64,000 nucleotides of DNA from Combretum micranthum (GCA_024138025.1 JAMXBD010000823.1:496001-560000), one strand, 5' to 3'; numbered from the stretch's first letter, positions 36,166 to 48,662 are shown. Program-made: numbers and translations. Notes: generated by a model from the sequence alone, not told the origin.

Positions 36166-37131
36166 TAATCAAGAAGATGGAAAAATGTAAAAGAAAAGTC
36201 AGTCTGTGTTGGCTACATGGAGTGATCTGGACGATACAGAGAGTAGTCCTAAGGATATAGATGAAGTCTAATGGCCACTTTCGAGGTCAATTTTGAAACT
36301 GATGATGATCTAACTAAGGATGACATGCTTGATGAAATGCAAAAAAAAAAAAAAAAAAAACTCTTAAAAGCTCTTAAAAAGGTGGACACAAAAATAACTA
36401 AGTGTGACAATGAGATTAAGGCTCTTAAAAATGAAAAAGAAGACCTTAGTCAAACAAATGCTTTATTTGCTGATGAAAATGATATTTTGAAACATGATAA
36501 TGAAAAGTTGCATGTTGATAACAAAAAACTAAGAAGGGAAAGTAATGAGCTTAAAGAAGAAACTGGTGAGTTAAAGGTTGGAATTAAGGATTTGTCTAAT
36601 TCATCAAAGAACATCTTTAATAAATTCAATAAGAGCAATAAAAAATTGAGCATATTGATTTCTTCACAAAGACAATCTAATGAAAAGCATGGCTTTTTAT
36701 ATGAACATGGTTTTAGTTCAAATACATCTGAGAAGACTGTGTTTGTGAAATCTAAACAAGTTGTGAAAGTTAGGATTGTTGTTAAAAAGAATAAATAAAA
36801 AACAAATCATGTGAAAAGAAATGATGTTAGAAACACCAGTGGATACCCCGAAGGCTATCCTGAGAGAAGGTATCCTTCCTATGGATACCATCAAAACAAC
36901 TCTAGAGGGTATATTAGAAGTTACTCAAGACAAAATAGCTGGAAACAGGTAAACATTAGGTATTGGAACAACGCTTCTTATACATGTTTCTTTTGCAATA
37001 AACTTGAACAGACAGATAAGTATTGTTATTATAAAAGAAACAAGCTCAGTAGTCAACAAGTGAATCAAAGAAGTCAAACAAGCTTATCTTTTAAAGGACC
37101 CAAACTTGTTTGGGTTCCTAGAAAGCTTTAA
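36166..37131 (+). pseudogene. Copia gag C-terminal half (coiled coil and zinc knuckle)
   Basis: After a frame-shifted stretch of ATWSD-like acidic gag sequence (36180-36270), one long frame (36271-36798) encodes a Lys/Glu/Asn-rich coiled coil (IKALKNEKEDLSQT, DNEKLHVDNKKLRRESNELK). An A18-type run at 36342-36360 encodes poly-Lys. One stop (36796) separates this from 36811-37131 in the same frame, which carries a basic Tyr/Gly-rich segment and a zinc-knuckle relic CFFCNKLEQTDKYC (CX2C...C with the His replaced). It ends with KGPKLVWVPRK, the usual lead into protease. The N-terminal UBN2 domain is absent. The coiled coil is close to that of copia element 1, so the two may be related. Confidence 0.75.
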
Positions 37132-37149
37132 TTCTTTTAGAATTTTGTA

Positions 37150-37382
37150 GAAACATGAAGCTAAAATTAAAGGAACATGGTATCTAGATAGTAGATCTTC
37201 CAAACATATAATCAGAACTACTTCTTTGTTTATTGACGTAACATGGGAAGGAAATGGGCTATGTAAAATTTGGAGATGATGGCAAAGGTAAAATTGTTGC
37301 AACAAAGATATTGGTATGCCTTCTTACAAATGTTTATCTTGTAAAACGCTTGAAACAAAATTTACTAAGTATTAGTCAACTA
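37150..37382 (+). pseudogene. Copia protease fragment
   Basis: GTWYLDSRSSKH matches the aspartic protease motif WYLDSGCSKH, with the catalytic DSG changed to DSR. A frameshift near 37255 follows. The tail NVYLVKRLKQNLLSISQL (about 37325-37380) is the standard end of this region. The gypsy insertion cuts exactly here, and the sequence resumes at 39892 with CEKGC. Confidence 0.75.
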
Positions 37383-37385
37383 TGA

Positions 37386-37945
37386 TGATACGAACCACGC
37401 CAGCCTGTGACGAGACTTGTTATCATAATCTAGAAAAATCAACCTTAGTTTGTTCTAAAAATCATGTGGAAACCGTAACCCATTGCTTATATTGAAGCAA
37501 GAACCTTGGTATAAGTGAAAATGCCACAATCAAGGATGGAAAACTGAATGATAGGTCATGGTAAACGCTACGAGAAATCCCGATAAGTTCAATACAAATT
37601 CTATCAAGAATTCAAAGAGAATCACTCTCATTTTCATTCACCAAAGATATCAAATATGTTACATCCAATAGGTTTATATAGGCTTTAGTTAGCCTCAAAA
37701 CTAAACAGCTAAACAAATAAAAAAAAAAAAAAAGAAATTCGAAAAGACACACTAAGCTAATAAAGGTCGGTGGTGTAGAAACAAAGCTGGCGGCCTAAAT
37801 TAAAACATGAAACCGATGACAAGGCCGACGACATAGAATCTAAAGGCTAGCTGCATCTAATCTCTATCACTGGCAGCTTAGAGCTAGTGTATAGATTTCC
37901 AACATGTAATCTATTTCTGTAATCAACGCCATCTAATCTCCATCA
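37386..37945 (-). repeat. 3' LTR of the gypsy element
   Basis: 560 bp; aligns with 39281-39891. Plus-strand ends are TGATACGAACC and AATCTCCATCA. Confidence 0.82.
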
Positions 37946-38960
37946 TTCCCTCCTTCTTAAAAAAGACTTGTCCTCGAATCTTCACCATCTTTCCAATCAA
38001 TTGGAATGGACCATCTTCTCTTGGATGCAATTTGAAATGTCGTTGTTGCGGAAATTTCTTCTTACACATTTGCACCCAATCACCTTGTTCAAATGAAGTT
38101 TCCTTGTACCCCTTACTAGCTTGCTTTGAATTTTGCTTGACCAATTCTGCCTTCTTTTCATCTAAACTTGCATGTTCAGCAAAAGATCATGGAAGCAATT
38201 CTCTCAAAGGAGGTGACTCATTTGGAATTTCCTATGGCAACAAATCTTTGGATTCCTACAGTATTGAAACTTCCACACTAGGCATAGAATAGTTGAACTC
38301 ATTAGTGAAAAAATATACATCCTTGTACATAGGTATAAGTGATTGCCACTCTGCCTTCATGACACTCTAAATCTCATTCTTTTTAGCAATATCACTCGCT
38401 AGTGTTTGTGTTTCACACTCTAGTTCTTCTCTCTCATTGCTCATTAGTGTGTTTTTATCACTCTTTTTCTCACTCTCACTCTTTTATTTTTCTCTTTCTT
38501 GGAAGCCTTTCGCTATTGTCATCTAATCCTTACAAGCTTCCAATGGATTGAGGGGTACTAAATCCACACGTCTTTTGTTTAGAACAAAAGAATAGTGATT
38601 ATTGTTTTCATCATGCTTGGCTTTTCTATCAAACTACCGGGGTTGCCCCAAAAGAATATGATAAGTTTCCATTGATATCACATCACACAATACTTCATCA
38701 TGGTGCTTTCCAACAGAAAAAGCAATTAGAACCTGCTCAGTCACCCAAATTTCTTCACACTATTTTGATAATTGTAATTTGTAACGTGTTTGATGCTTCA
38801 AAGTTTCCAAATTCAACTTTTCTACTAACAAAGTGCTAGCAAAATTTGTGCAACATCCATTGTCAATTCTTAAACTGCATACCTTGTTACTATTACTCAC
38901 ACAATATCTAGTATAAAATTTTGGGTCACATGAGATCTCATTAACATCAATCCTCAACAG
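37923..38960 (-). pseudogene. Gypsy pol remnants: protease and integrase C-terminus
   Basis: On the minus strand, 38957-38760 encodes CSLRIDNGCCTNFAS and VEKLNLETLKHQ, the gypsy retropepsin region, with the usual active-site DGGS reading DNGC. This continues as EQVLIAFSVGKHHDEVLCDV and HILLGQP to about 38640, with stops after it. An acidic Ser/Glu/Lys stretch and a pre-RT motif (NESPPLREL, about 38205) follow. The sequence then jumps to the integrase tail at 38144-37923: FEQGDWVQMCKKKFPQQR and KLHPREDGPFQLIGKM. RT, RNase H and the integrase core are therefore deleted. The last frame runs into the LTR. Several stops confirm that it is dead. Confidence 0.78.
37946..37966 (-). other. Polypurine tract of the gypsy element
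   Basis: On the minus strand AAGAAGGAGGGAA directly precedes the LTR start TGATGGAG. Confidence 0.6.
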
Positions 38961-39266
38961 ATTTAGATTCGCTTGTATTTCACTCTTTTTTTTTAAACCC
39001 TAATCCAAAAACCATAAATTTCACAACCTAATCAAAGACATTAAACCCACAAATTCAATCAAACCCTAATCAGACAATCAAAAATCAAATCTTTCTTCTT
39101 CTCCTTCTTTTTTCTTTTCTTTTTTTAAACAAAAACATTAAAATTGCAAACCTAACAACATGATCAATAAGATCAAACAAATCAAAAACTAACAAAAGAT
39201 ACTTAAGGATATGAATGACGCGAGTTACCTCTAATTGAACTGGATATGGATTCTTAAGAAACCTTT

Positions 39267-39278
39267 GCTTTGATACCA
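39267..39278 (-). other. Primer binding site of the gypsy element
   Basis: Minus-strand TGGTATCAAAGC lies two bases from the LTR end ATATCA. One base differs from the initiator-Met type TGGTATCAGAGC. Confidence 0.75.
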
Positions 39279-39280
39279 AA

Positions 39281-39891
39281 TGATATAAACCGCACCAACC
39301 TATGATGAGACAAGTTATCGTAATCTAGAAAAATCAACCCCAATTCAATCTAAGAATCATGTGGAAATTGCAGGCTTATATTGAAGCAAGAAGCTTGGTA
39401 TTAGTGAAGACACCACAATCGGGGATGGAAAACCAATTGATAAGTTGAGGTGAACGCCACGGGAAAATCCCTATAAGTTCAATAAAAAATTTCTTAAGAA
39501 TTCAAAGAGAATCACTCTCAATTTTCATTCATCAAAGATATCAAATGTGTTACATCAATAGGTTTATAGAGGCTTTAGTTAACCTCAAAACTAATCAACT
39601 AAATAAATAAAACAAAAAAATTCGAAAAGGCACACTAAGCTATTAAAGGCCTACAGCCTAGGAACAAAGCTAGTAGCCTAAAATAAAAACACGAAACTTA
39701 AATACAAGGATGGTCAGCAGCAAGGTCTATGGCTTATAATTAAAGGCCGGTGGTGTATAACTACTTTCCAACATGTAATCTGCTTCTTCAATCGATGCCA
39801 TCTAATCTTTATCACTGGCAGCATAAAAGCCGATGTACAGATTTCTAACATGTAATTTATTTCTTTAATCGACACCATCTAATCTCCATCA
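39281..39891 (-). repeat. 5' LTR of the gypsy element
   Basis: 611 bp. Plus-strand ends are TGATATAAACC and AATCTCCATCA. The extra length over the partner comes from a partly repeated CATGTAAT(C/T)T segment near 39770-39875. Confidence 0.82.
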
Positions 39892-40425
39892 TATGTGAAA
39901 AGGGATGTAAAATGGTTTTTGAGCAAGATAAATGATATGCTTTTAATGATAGTATTAAGATATTTGAAGGATTTAGAAAGAAAATATATATCTTATTAAA
40001 CCTATCGAAGTTGAAATTGTTTACTGTCTTTTATCCATGAATGATCTTGTTTTTGTTTGGCATAGACGGTTAGGACATGTTGATTTTTCTCAATTAGGAA
40101 AATTATCTAAAAAGGATGTTGGAAAAGGATTACCTAGAATTAATATTAAACATGATATAAAATGTGATACATGTTTAAAGAATAAACTAGTGTTTGTTTC
40201 TTACAAAAGTAAAAATGAAATATCAATCGAAACACCACTTGAGTTGTTGCATCTTGGTCTTTTTAGACCTACTAGAAGTCTTAGCATAGGTGGTAGCAAA
40301 TATGGATTTGTTATTGTTGATGACTTTTCAAGATATACTTAGGTTATATTCTTGCAACATAAAAGTGATACTTTTGATTCTTTTCAAAAATTTGCAAAAC
40401 AAATTCAAAATGAAAAGGGAGTTTC
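39892..40425 (+). pseudogene. Copia integrase, N-terminal part
   Basis: The frame at 40037-40342 encodes the zinc-binding HHCC domain (WHRRLGHVDFSQLGKLSKKD, CDTCLKNK) and the start of the catalytic core. The core motif normally read as H-x-DLFGPTR is HLGLFRPTR here, so the first catalytic Asp is Gly. VIVDDFSRYT follows, then a stop, and FLQHKSDTFDSFQKFAKQ to the insertion point. The region before 40037 contains the CEKGC linker with frame disruption. Integrase would insert the cDNA into host DNA; this copy cannot. Confidence 0.82.
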
Positions 40426-41866
40426 TGTAAGCCCCGAAAAATTTCAGTAAATAATTCCAAAATAAACATCGAAAATAAACTCTAAAAATGACTCCAAATT
40501 AAAACCGAACTTCAACTAGTCCTAAATCACGAACGAATCCGGAAATTTCTTAATCTTGAGAAAATGAGATTCCTTAAAAATAAAATAAGTACTCGACAAT
40601 CTTCAAATTCAAAACCACTACGTACAACAAATTCTATACTTAACTTTAAATTGTCAAATCGGGTAATAGAGAACCCAAAAACAAATTATTAAAAAGTAAA
40701 TAACGATAAATATTCGAAAATAAAACTCAATTCAAGAATTCCGAAAATGTTGAGAGATATTAAATACTTACAAAAATAAAATCAAAATAAATTTCTCAAA
40801 TTAAATATGTTATATAAATATAAAACAACAATTTCCAAATTGGCAAAGATTTGAATCGGAAAGTCACCCAGGAACCCTAAGTGGAATATAGTAGTTTAAG
40901 TCCGACAATCTCACGCTCTTAGCCCTAGAGGCTGAGGTGTGGTTTAAATGTGTAGAGCATCTCGTACTAATACAAGATCGCTTAAAATTATCAGATTGGT
41001 AAATTTTTGACTTATTTGGAACCCGTTCGGATACATACTTTGAAAAGCATGTCGTGAGGCTCGAGATATCAAAAATATACCATTAGACTCGTATTTTCAT
41101 AAGGATTTGAAAAATATCAGTTTTATAATTTTTCGATAACTAGAAATATATGATTTTGCGATTATATTCGTATTTCTTTACTATCGGTAATTAACTGATC
41201 TTTTGCACTATTCACCACTATTCATTACACAATTTTATTATTCTTGTAAACCCTTATATTTTTAGATAGATATTTTATATATCATAAAAAATTCTGTTTT
41301 TCTAAAAATTAGTTTGTTTCAGGTTTTTGCGGGCTCAGTTTCTGTTTGAAATACCCCAAATATTCACCTAGATTAGAAATTGAGTTTAGATAGATTAAAT
41401 GAATCAAATGAATTATAGGACTTAATTAGACAAGTTGGCTTAATTTAATTAGCTAATAATTAAGTTGGTTTTGAGATTTAAAATTTCTAAAATCTCTAAA
41501 CATGTTCTAAAAATGTTTAGAGGATTCCTAAACATTCAATTTAGACCAAAAATATTAATTCCTAAATCTCAGTAAAATTTGAGTTCATTTGCTTGAATAA
41601 AAATATCAGTTCTTGAACCCGAATTCAAATTAAATATCTTTGTATCCAAATTAAATTCCTAAATTAAGTTCTTATTATAAGACATTAATTTATAACATAT
41701 CGGTTCAGATATCATCTTTTAAATACTTGTGAAACTATAGATATTGATCTGATAGTTCTAAACCTATACCTTATTTCTAAAATATAAAATTTAGTTTTAA
41801 CTTTTGTCTTTTTCTTTTATTTTCTTCATCTGCCTTTTGCTTTCCCTTTTCATTTTTCGTTTCTTT

Positions 41867-41920
41867 TCTTCTTCTTCTTCTTCTTCATCTTCTTCTTCTT
41901 CTTCTTCTTCTTCTTCTTCT
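41867..41920 (+). repeat. (TTC)n microsatellite
   Basis: Nearly pure TTC run inside the family B LTR. The other family B copy has a purine-rich, less regular stretch at the same place on the opposite strand (31430-31600). Confidence 0.85.
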
Positions 41921-42359
41921 CTTCTAATTTCTTCCACAAATCTCAAGATTAATGCTATCTAAAAGAATAATCAAAACTAGGAGAGAAGCTAGATGAAGGA
42001 AAACATGTTAGAAGTTGCATGATTTAGCCAAAAAGCTAAGTAATCTATTTCTATTTATCTTTGTTTTTACTTGTTATTTACATTTCTAATTGATGAATTG
42101 ATGTTGAATTGAGTTGGAAGTGCTGTTTACATTTGTATTTGTTGGTTTAATGGTTGATAGAAGTGGGGAGTTGAGTTTGAGGAAGAATATGATGAATTGT
42201 AGTTTATGATGGTTTGATTGTTGTTTGAAGTTTTTGGAGGAAGATTGAAGTGTTAGAAGTTTTTATTATAGTTTATTTAATGTTAGAATTGATATAGGAA
42301 GCTTAGGAAATGATTTGAAGAAGTTTTGATAAAAGGAAAGTGTGAAAAACATGTTTTCG

Positions 42360-42540
42360 TAACCCTGTTCTGTCGTCAACGCCGGCTCCTGGAGCTTCTA
42401 CGCGGCCGGCTTTGAGCCGGTGTTGAAGGGAACAGAATGCCCAACGCTGCCAGCTTTGAGACTTACGCTGCCAGCTTTGACCCTTACGCTGCCGGCTTTG
42501 AAGTGCCGGTGTTTGTTTTACTCAATGCCCTGTTTCGCAG
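42360..42540 (+). repeat. GC-rich short tandem repeats (about 20-bp unit)
   Basis: ACGCTGCCAGCTTTGA and variants (ACGCTGCCGGCTTTGA, CGCGGCCGGCTTTGA) repeat several times in an otherwise AT-rich LTR. The matching position of the other family B copy (about 30600-30840) carries unrelated short inverted repeats around ACCCATGTTCT. Confidence 0.7.
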
Positions 42541-44884
42541 CCTCTTCGTATTTTGGCCATAACTTTTTCATACAACCTCCGATTGAGGTGATTCAAGTTG
42601 ATATAAAAAGAATAAAAAGAGATCTACAACTTTCATGTTTTGAGTTTTTACAAATTCGAAATTTATCGATGCTTAAATTTTGATTCTTTCCGGCTATTGT
42701 GATTTCCTAAACAAAATAAAAACTTGTTTTTGATTTCTAAATGTTATTGTTAAGTGTAAATGGATCTTTTTGAGTTAAAATGAGATAGCTAAGTGATGTT
42801 TGATGTGTTATGTTGATAGATTGATTTAGTTAAGCATGATTTAGATAGATTTATAAATTCAACAAATAATTGAATTTCTAGGAGTATTAAACTAAAAGTT
42901 ATGTTGTATATATGATTTCCATTGCTTGATTCATGATGTTGTGATGACTTAGTGGAACTAAATGATCTTGGTAAGTATATAAAATGAGATATGTTTTTAT
43001 ATGAATTTTATTTGAATTTCCTTCATGCTAAGTTTAAGATTTGTTTATTATTTGTTCTTATGATTAGTTATTGAACTTAAATGAACTTAGTTAACAAACT
43101 TAAGTTCAACTTGATTAAATAGACTTGAATGAGTTAAAATAAATTAGATTGAGTTAGTTTAATTACTTTGACTTAGTAATTAGATTAAATGATTAATTCT
43201 AATGAGTTTGACTTAATGAACTCAATTAAACTAAAATGAACTAGATTTCTTAAGCTTAATCCACTTAGCTTGGCTTTTGAATTAAATGGCTAAGGTTAAT
43301 CAATTTGACTTGGTAAATGACTTAAATGACTAATTCTAATCAATTTGACTAAGGTTAAGCTAAAATGGGTTAGTAACAAATAATTGGGTTAAATGAATGT
43401 GTTAAGGTGATCTTTGAATAACATGAGGAATATGTTGTTTCGAATGTTCAATTGTTTTGGATTTATATGTTTTTGAATATAAATGTTTTGTTGATGCTTT
43501 GTGGATAAGAAACCATAATTAAAGTGAAAAGAATTACTTTGACAGACAAAGGAGAACTGTCCATATTTTGGCGGGGCGATATTCGCAGCCATAGTGGGGT
43601 TCCACATTAGTGTCTGATCAAATAGGATTTAATAAAATGAGTTTGAGATAAATGGATAAATAGCTTAAGTTCTTATATGATTTTGATGAAGTGGATGATT
43701 AGTTTAGTTTAGTTTTATACGAGCTCTTTCCTTAACAGAAGTGGATATCTAATTTATCTTCTGGATTATCTTCTGGAATTCCTTCTGAGACTTTATTTGG
43801 ATTTCGTATATAAGGTACGCAGTGACTTGCGTGTTGGATGTTAGGATAGGCATCTAAAATGAATTAAGAACTTAAACTTGACTTAATAATTGATGAGTGT
43901 TAATTGTCTTTTACGCCGTTGAATCTGGTTCGGAGAGCGGCATCTTGCTCAGATTGGGGGCATGGTACTGTTTCGTTATTGGATATATCATCTAGGAGAT
44001 ATAAGTATCCGAGCTGCTATATCAACCCCAGCGTCGTGATACGTTACTCAGGATACCCTAGTATTACGGGCTACGCCGGAAGGTGGGGCTGCCTAGTCTG
44101 TATGAACAGTAGGGACCACTCAGGGAGGCAGACGTGATACTAGATCCTTGATGCCCGGAGTTTGAATACTCTCGTGTTGATTTGTTTACTTTAAAGAAAG
44201 ATAATAACTTGTGATTGTCGCATTTGCATTTAGTTAAGCTCGTGTGTCACTCCGTGTGTGATTGTGTTACTGTGTACTGGGCTCCGGCTCATTCTTATTG
44301 TTGTTATTCTTTTTACAGGTTTTGTTGTTGATAAAGACAATGTTGATGAAGTTGATAATGATGAGTTCTTGTTGATGTTGGTAATGATGGATGATGATAT
44401 GATGATGTTGTTGCTATTGATGATGCTTGACTCGGGTTTTGGCTATGTGATGATTCGGAGAGAATTTGTGGATGAGTGAAGTGAGTAGGATCGTGGATGT
44501 AGTTAGTTGTTTTATTTCTTTTTGCTTTGTATTATTGAGAGCTGGATTTATGATTTAAACTTGTTATATTCTTTAAAGGGCATAGTAGAGCCCATGTTTT
44601 TAATTTAACTTTTCCAAAGCTTTGTTTAATATAATAATTCTCCACTTGAGAAGAGTGGAAGTTTTGAAATGTCTTTATTTCTAAATTGTTTTATAAAATT
44701 ATTTCCGCTGCTAAATCAAGTTATCTGGAAATCTAACTAAATGATTTCATAACCTAAAATCGAATAGCAATGTTCAACATAAACACCTTCTTTTAAGGCA
44801 ACCTTACGTATAATTCGTAAGAGTTATACGTGGTTGGGACTTGATGTGCTTAATTTGAGAATTGAGCATGTCGGGTCCTTACAC

Positions 44885-47800
44885 TGTTAAAGACCCGATA
44901 CTAAAAATAAAATAAATTAATTTAATAATTGAAAAATATTTTTATTTTCATAAAATAAAATTTTAGAATTTTTCGGGTTATAAAAATATCAATTATAGCT
45001 CATATTCGCGTATTTTGATCATACCGGTAACTTATTTGATAATTTACTAAAATAAATTAATTATTTATCTTATTTTAATTATGAAAAATTTGCTACAAAA
45101 GTGTAGAATACATTTTCTTTTTTTTTCTTATTTTTATTTTATTTATCAAGAAAGTACTCTTACAACCTATACCTTTAAGTACGCCTTTCACACATCACTT
45201 CTTTTTCACTTCAATCTTTCTACACTTCATGTATCACTTCTTGATAGATTTTTGACTTATTTTGGCTGCCTTTTGTCTTTTGAAATACTCCAAATTGATT
45301 AAAATAAATCTCTTCCAATCCTTCTTTAAGAAGCAACACATACACATTAATTACACATTACAATTCAAGTTAAAAACTAACTAAACTCTCTTCCCTCTCT
45401 CCTCCAAAATCACTCCAACTATAGTAAAGGAGTTAGCTGCCATTTATTTTTTTTTATCTTATTTAATGTGTCTTTAACTCCTTCTATCTTTCTCTCTCAT
45501 TCACACATCAAACCTTTACCATTCTTTACACTTTACTCTCTATTTTTCCACTCTTTTTCTCTTCATTTGTTTTTGTTCTTGCAAGAACACTTGCTACCCC
45601 TATTCAATAAATGAGCTCCCACACATATTTCTTCAAGATCCTTTGATAAAACTCTTATCTAAAGATTCCATAGTTGATGTAGGTAAAGTATAGTGAGAGT
45701 TTCATGCATCAAATGACTTTCCATAAGCTTAAAAGTTAAGGATGATGATGCCAAAATGAAACACTCCTCTTATCTATGATTATTCTCTTGTGATATTATT
45801 ATTTTCTTGCTAGAAGTAGTTATATTTTGTAGATCTAACTTTTATGTAATTTTGATTATGTTTATGTTTAGATCTATGAGTTTATAGTTTACTACTATGG
45901 ATTTCTTTTATATTTATGTTCATAGAAAGTGTAGATCTTGGTTTTGAACTTAAACAAAAATGGTGAAATTCGTATCTAGGCAAGACCCTTTTTAAAAACC
46001 ATTTTCCAAGTGTCAAAATGGAAGTTTCACTAGAAATAATGAAGGCTTAATAGGTATATATCATCAAGACTTCATTTTATATGATTCAAAGGTGATTCTC
46101 AAAGATTATTTTCAAGACAAAATTCTATTTTCGGATGGCCTAGTTTAAAAACATGTTTTCCATCTCAAAAATGAAGTTTTTATTCAATACATGGAAGGCT
46201 CTTAAGATAAGATATGTAAGGGATGAATTTTCATAAGTTTAGATAGATTTCATCAAAAGATATGTCCAAAAATAAATTTTGTAAATTCGGATATCAACCA
46301 AGACCAATTTTGAAAACCCATTTTTCAACACCAAAATGAAAAATTTGTTTAAAAAAATAAAAGGCTTATGGAATAGGTATCAATAGCATATTTTTTGATA
46401 AGTAAATGGTAGATCTACTAATAAAGATTCTCAAAATAGGAAGAGATTACAAAGTATAAAATTTGAGTTTTATCATAACCTTGTGAAATTCGGATGGTTT
46501 TAAGACTATGCCTTAAAAACCTTTTTATCAACTCCAAAACTTGTGTTTTATATGAAAAATGAAGAGTATAGGTCATAGATATCATCAAGTAATGATTTTT
46601 ATAAGTTAAGATGGGATTTGCTAAGAAAAATATATAGAACAAGGAGTAGAAATAAAGTAGGAAAATTTGAGTTATTTGTCATTTTAAGAAATTCATAATA
46701 ATGGAGTAATGGTATGAAAATCCCTATTTTTCAAACTCAAAATGAAAGTTTTATTAAAGAAATAAAGTCTTTAGTGACTAGGTATGGTTGAGTCTTAATT
46801 TTCTAAGTATCAAATGAGTTTACTTAAAGGAATCACCATAAAAATAATTTTTACAAAATTCAGATTTTGGGATGAACCATATTTAAAAACATGTTTACAA
46901 AGTGTAAAATGGAATTTTTAATTGAAAAACAAAGGCTTTAGGGAATATACATAATGAAGGCTTGATTTTAACAAGAATAAATAAATTTTATCAAGGAATT
47001 TTTCTAAAAACAATGTTGTCAAGAATACAAGATTAGCATTTCTAAGTTGATTTTTCATAAAGTCGTTACAATGAAAAATTTTCTAAATTTTTTATTAAAT
47101 ATCATCAAGAACATGTAATATGTATCTCATGACATATCATTTATGATAGTAACTTGTTCATATAGCATAAATTCTTGCTTTGGATAGTGAAAACTTCATG
47201 AACTTTCACAAAATTAATTTTCTAAAATTGTTTTTGTTACTGATCTGAACCGATCAGATCTGTTCAAAGCTTAAAATTTTCAAAACTTAGATGTAATATT
47301 AGAATTAGATAGATCTTTCGAAGTAGATAGAATCGATATATAATTTGCTAAATTCTGAGTTAAAACGACCAAGTTATGGCCGTTTTAAGTTGGAATTCCC
47401 GCGTAAGACGAGAATTACAAATTTGATAGTTTGTATGAGATAGAATGGATTAGTTTTGAGTTGAAATACTCATTTGGGTATTTCTTCCTTTTTAGGTGAC
47501 CTCGAAATCGATGATTCCCTACCACCGAATTACTTTTACTAAAAGACCGATGATCCAATGGCCAAGTGAGTTTTCCTCTTATTTTGTTACCTTGCTTGTG
47601 CTTGTAGCTAGTTGCACTAGAATTAGGAAAAGATAAAATTGTGATGAGTTGTGATATAATCTTGGTTGAATGAATGATAAGTATATCAAGGCAAGACTTA
47701 TTGTAAAATCATTGTATGAGCTAGCATAGACTTGAATTGTCTGAAATTCTCTATGATCGCTCTTAACCTATATGATTAACATGCCACGATTATATGAATA

Positions 47801-48662
47801 AACTGTACATGCATATCACGTAGTGAGTCACATTGCATTGGCTAATATATCTTTTGTGGGAAAAAAGTATATTAGCGGAGGCGAGGGATCCTGTGTTAAC
47901 ATTAAGGATACGAGATCGCTTAAGTTAATGGAAGTGGTGTAGGTACTTGAATCAACTACATAAAACAATAGATGTTGTAAAACTAAGAGAAAGAGATCAG
48001 GATTATGGTTGCATGACTAATGGACCACCCCACTCGAGATCGGGATTATGGTTGCATGACTTATGGACCATCCCACTTAAGATTAGAATTATGGTTGCAT
48101 GACTTATGGACTATCCTAACCCTAGATACGGAGGGCGTAAATCCATTCTGTGTATGGGTTCCGATTACCCATGCATAATTGTCTGCTCGTATGTTTGTTC
48201 ATGCATAGCATATGGATGATTTATAACTTGCTTGTTATGGTACGAAATTAAGGGAACTCTCACTAAGCTGGTGTAGCTTATATCCCAATAGATGTTTGAA
48301 TAAACATGTTGACGGGAGAATGCTACCTGAGGACCGAGATGGTTGGAGCCGAGTATGACTACGAGATTCTGGTAGGAAGTAATACTTGAAGATATTAGTT
48401 AGGTTTTGTGAATTGTCTTGTAATAGTTTGTGTAGTGAAATCTATGGATGAATTGTAATTGAAGTATAGTGAATTGTATTTCCTTTACATTGTTACTCAA
48501 GTTGTATCAATATAAAAATGTATCATTCCGATGTGTCTCCTCTATGTGTTAGACGCCTTGTATATAGTATGGAGGCCTTCGTGTGACTGAGGTGGTCATT
48601 CCTAGGCTTTAATATTGTGTACAATAGACTACCATGTTTAGGATACCCTTCAGAGCGTGACA
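44885..48662 (+). mobile_element. Solo LTR, family A copy 3 (3778 bp)
   Basis: Starts TGTTAAAGACCCG and ends CAGAGCGTGACA, followed by GTTTC (48663-48667). That equals the five bases before the family B unit at 40426. It has the family A block order: ACCGGTAAC near 45024, the conserved block at 47290-47390, GGCGTAAATCCATTC at about 48128, CTCACTAAGCTGGTG at about 48257, and the terminal CTTTAATATTGTGTACAATAG shared with copies 1, 2 and 5. A single base C separates it from the family B unit. No coding frame is supported. Confidence 0.78.
47998..48118 (+). repeat. Tandem repeat, unit about 57 bp
   Basis: GATTATGGTTGCATGACT(A/T)ATGGACCA(C/T)CCCACT is repeated about two and a half times in the family A LTR, just before the GGCGTAAATCCATTC block. 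Confidence 0.75.

Larger units (their letters stand above)
37386..39891 (-). mobile_element. Ty3/gypsy LTR retrotransposon, internally deleted (2506 bp)
   Basis: Two direct repeats (37386-37945 and 39281-39891) bound 1.3 kb of minus-strand pol remnants. Read on the minus strand the LTRs run TGATGGAG...ATATCA. A primer site lies next to the right-hand LTR (the 5' LTR on this strand) and a purine tract next to the left-hand one. Flanks TATGA (37381-37385) and TATGT (39892-39896) agree in four of five bases, and the host copia frame resumes across them. The retained coding pieces are protease and the C-terminal tail of integrase; most of RT, RNase H and the integrase core are deleted. LTR divergence is plain to the eye, so the insertion is not recent. 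Confidence 0.85.
40426..44883 (+). mobile_element. Long LTR, family B (4458 bp)
   Basis: Starts TGTAAGCCCCGAAAA and ends GGGTCCTTACA. The left flank GTTTC (40421-40425) is matched not at its own right end but after the abutting family A unit, at 48663-48667. The segment 28100-32165 is a diverged minus-strand copy of the same family. Contents: a (TTC)n run (41867-41920), a GC-rich tandem island (42360-42540), an inverted version of the family A conserved block (42552-42650), TTAGGATAGGCATC (43851) and a second GC-richer stretch (43900-44160). Frames of 73-87 codons are not recognisable proteins. It behaves as a single LTR without internal coding region. Confidence 0.75.

Noticed and set aside
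44258..44479. 73-codon frame rich in Met, Leu and Asp
   Set aside because: Low-complexity GATGATG repeats within the family B LTR; the other family B copy has the same stretch without an open frame.
40426..48662. One complete LTR retrotransposon with two LTRs of about 4 kb
   Set aside because: The outer duplication fits, but the two halves belong to different families with different ends and conserved blocks, and there is no interior between them. They are not an LTR pair.
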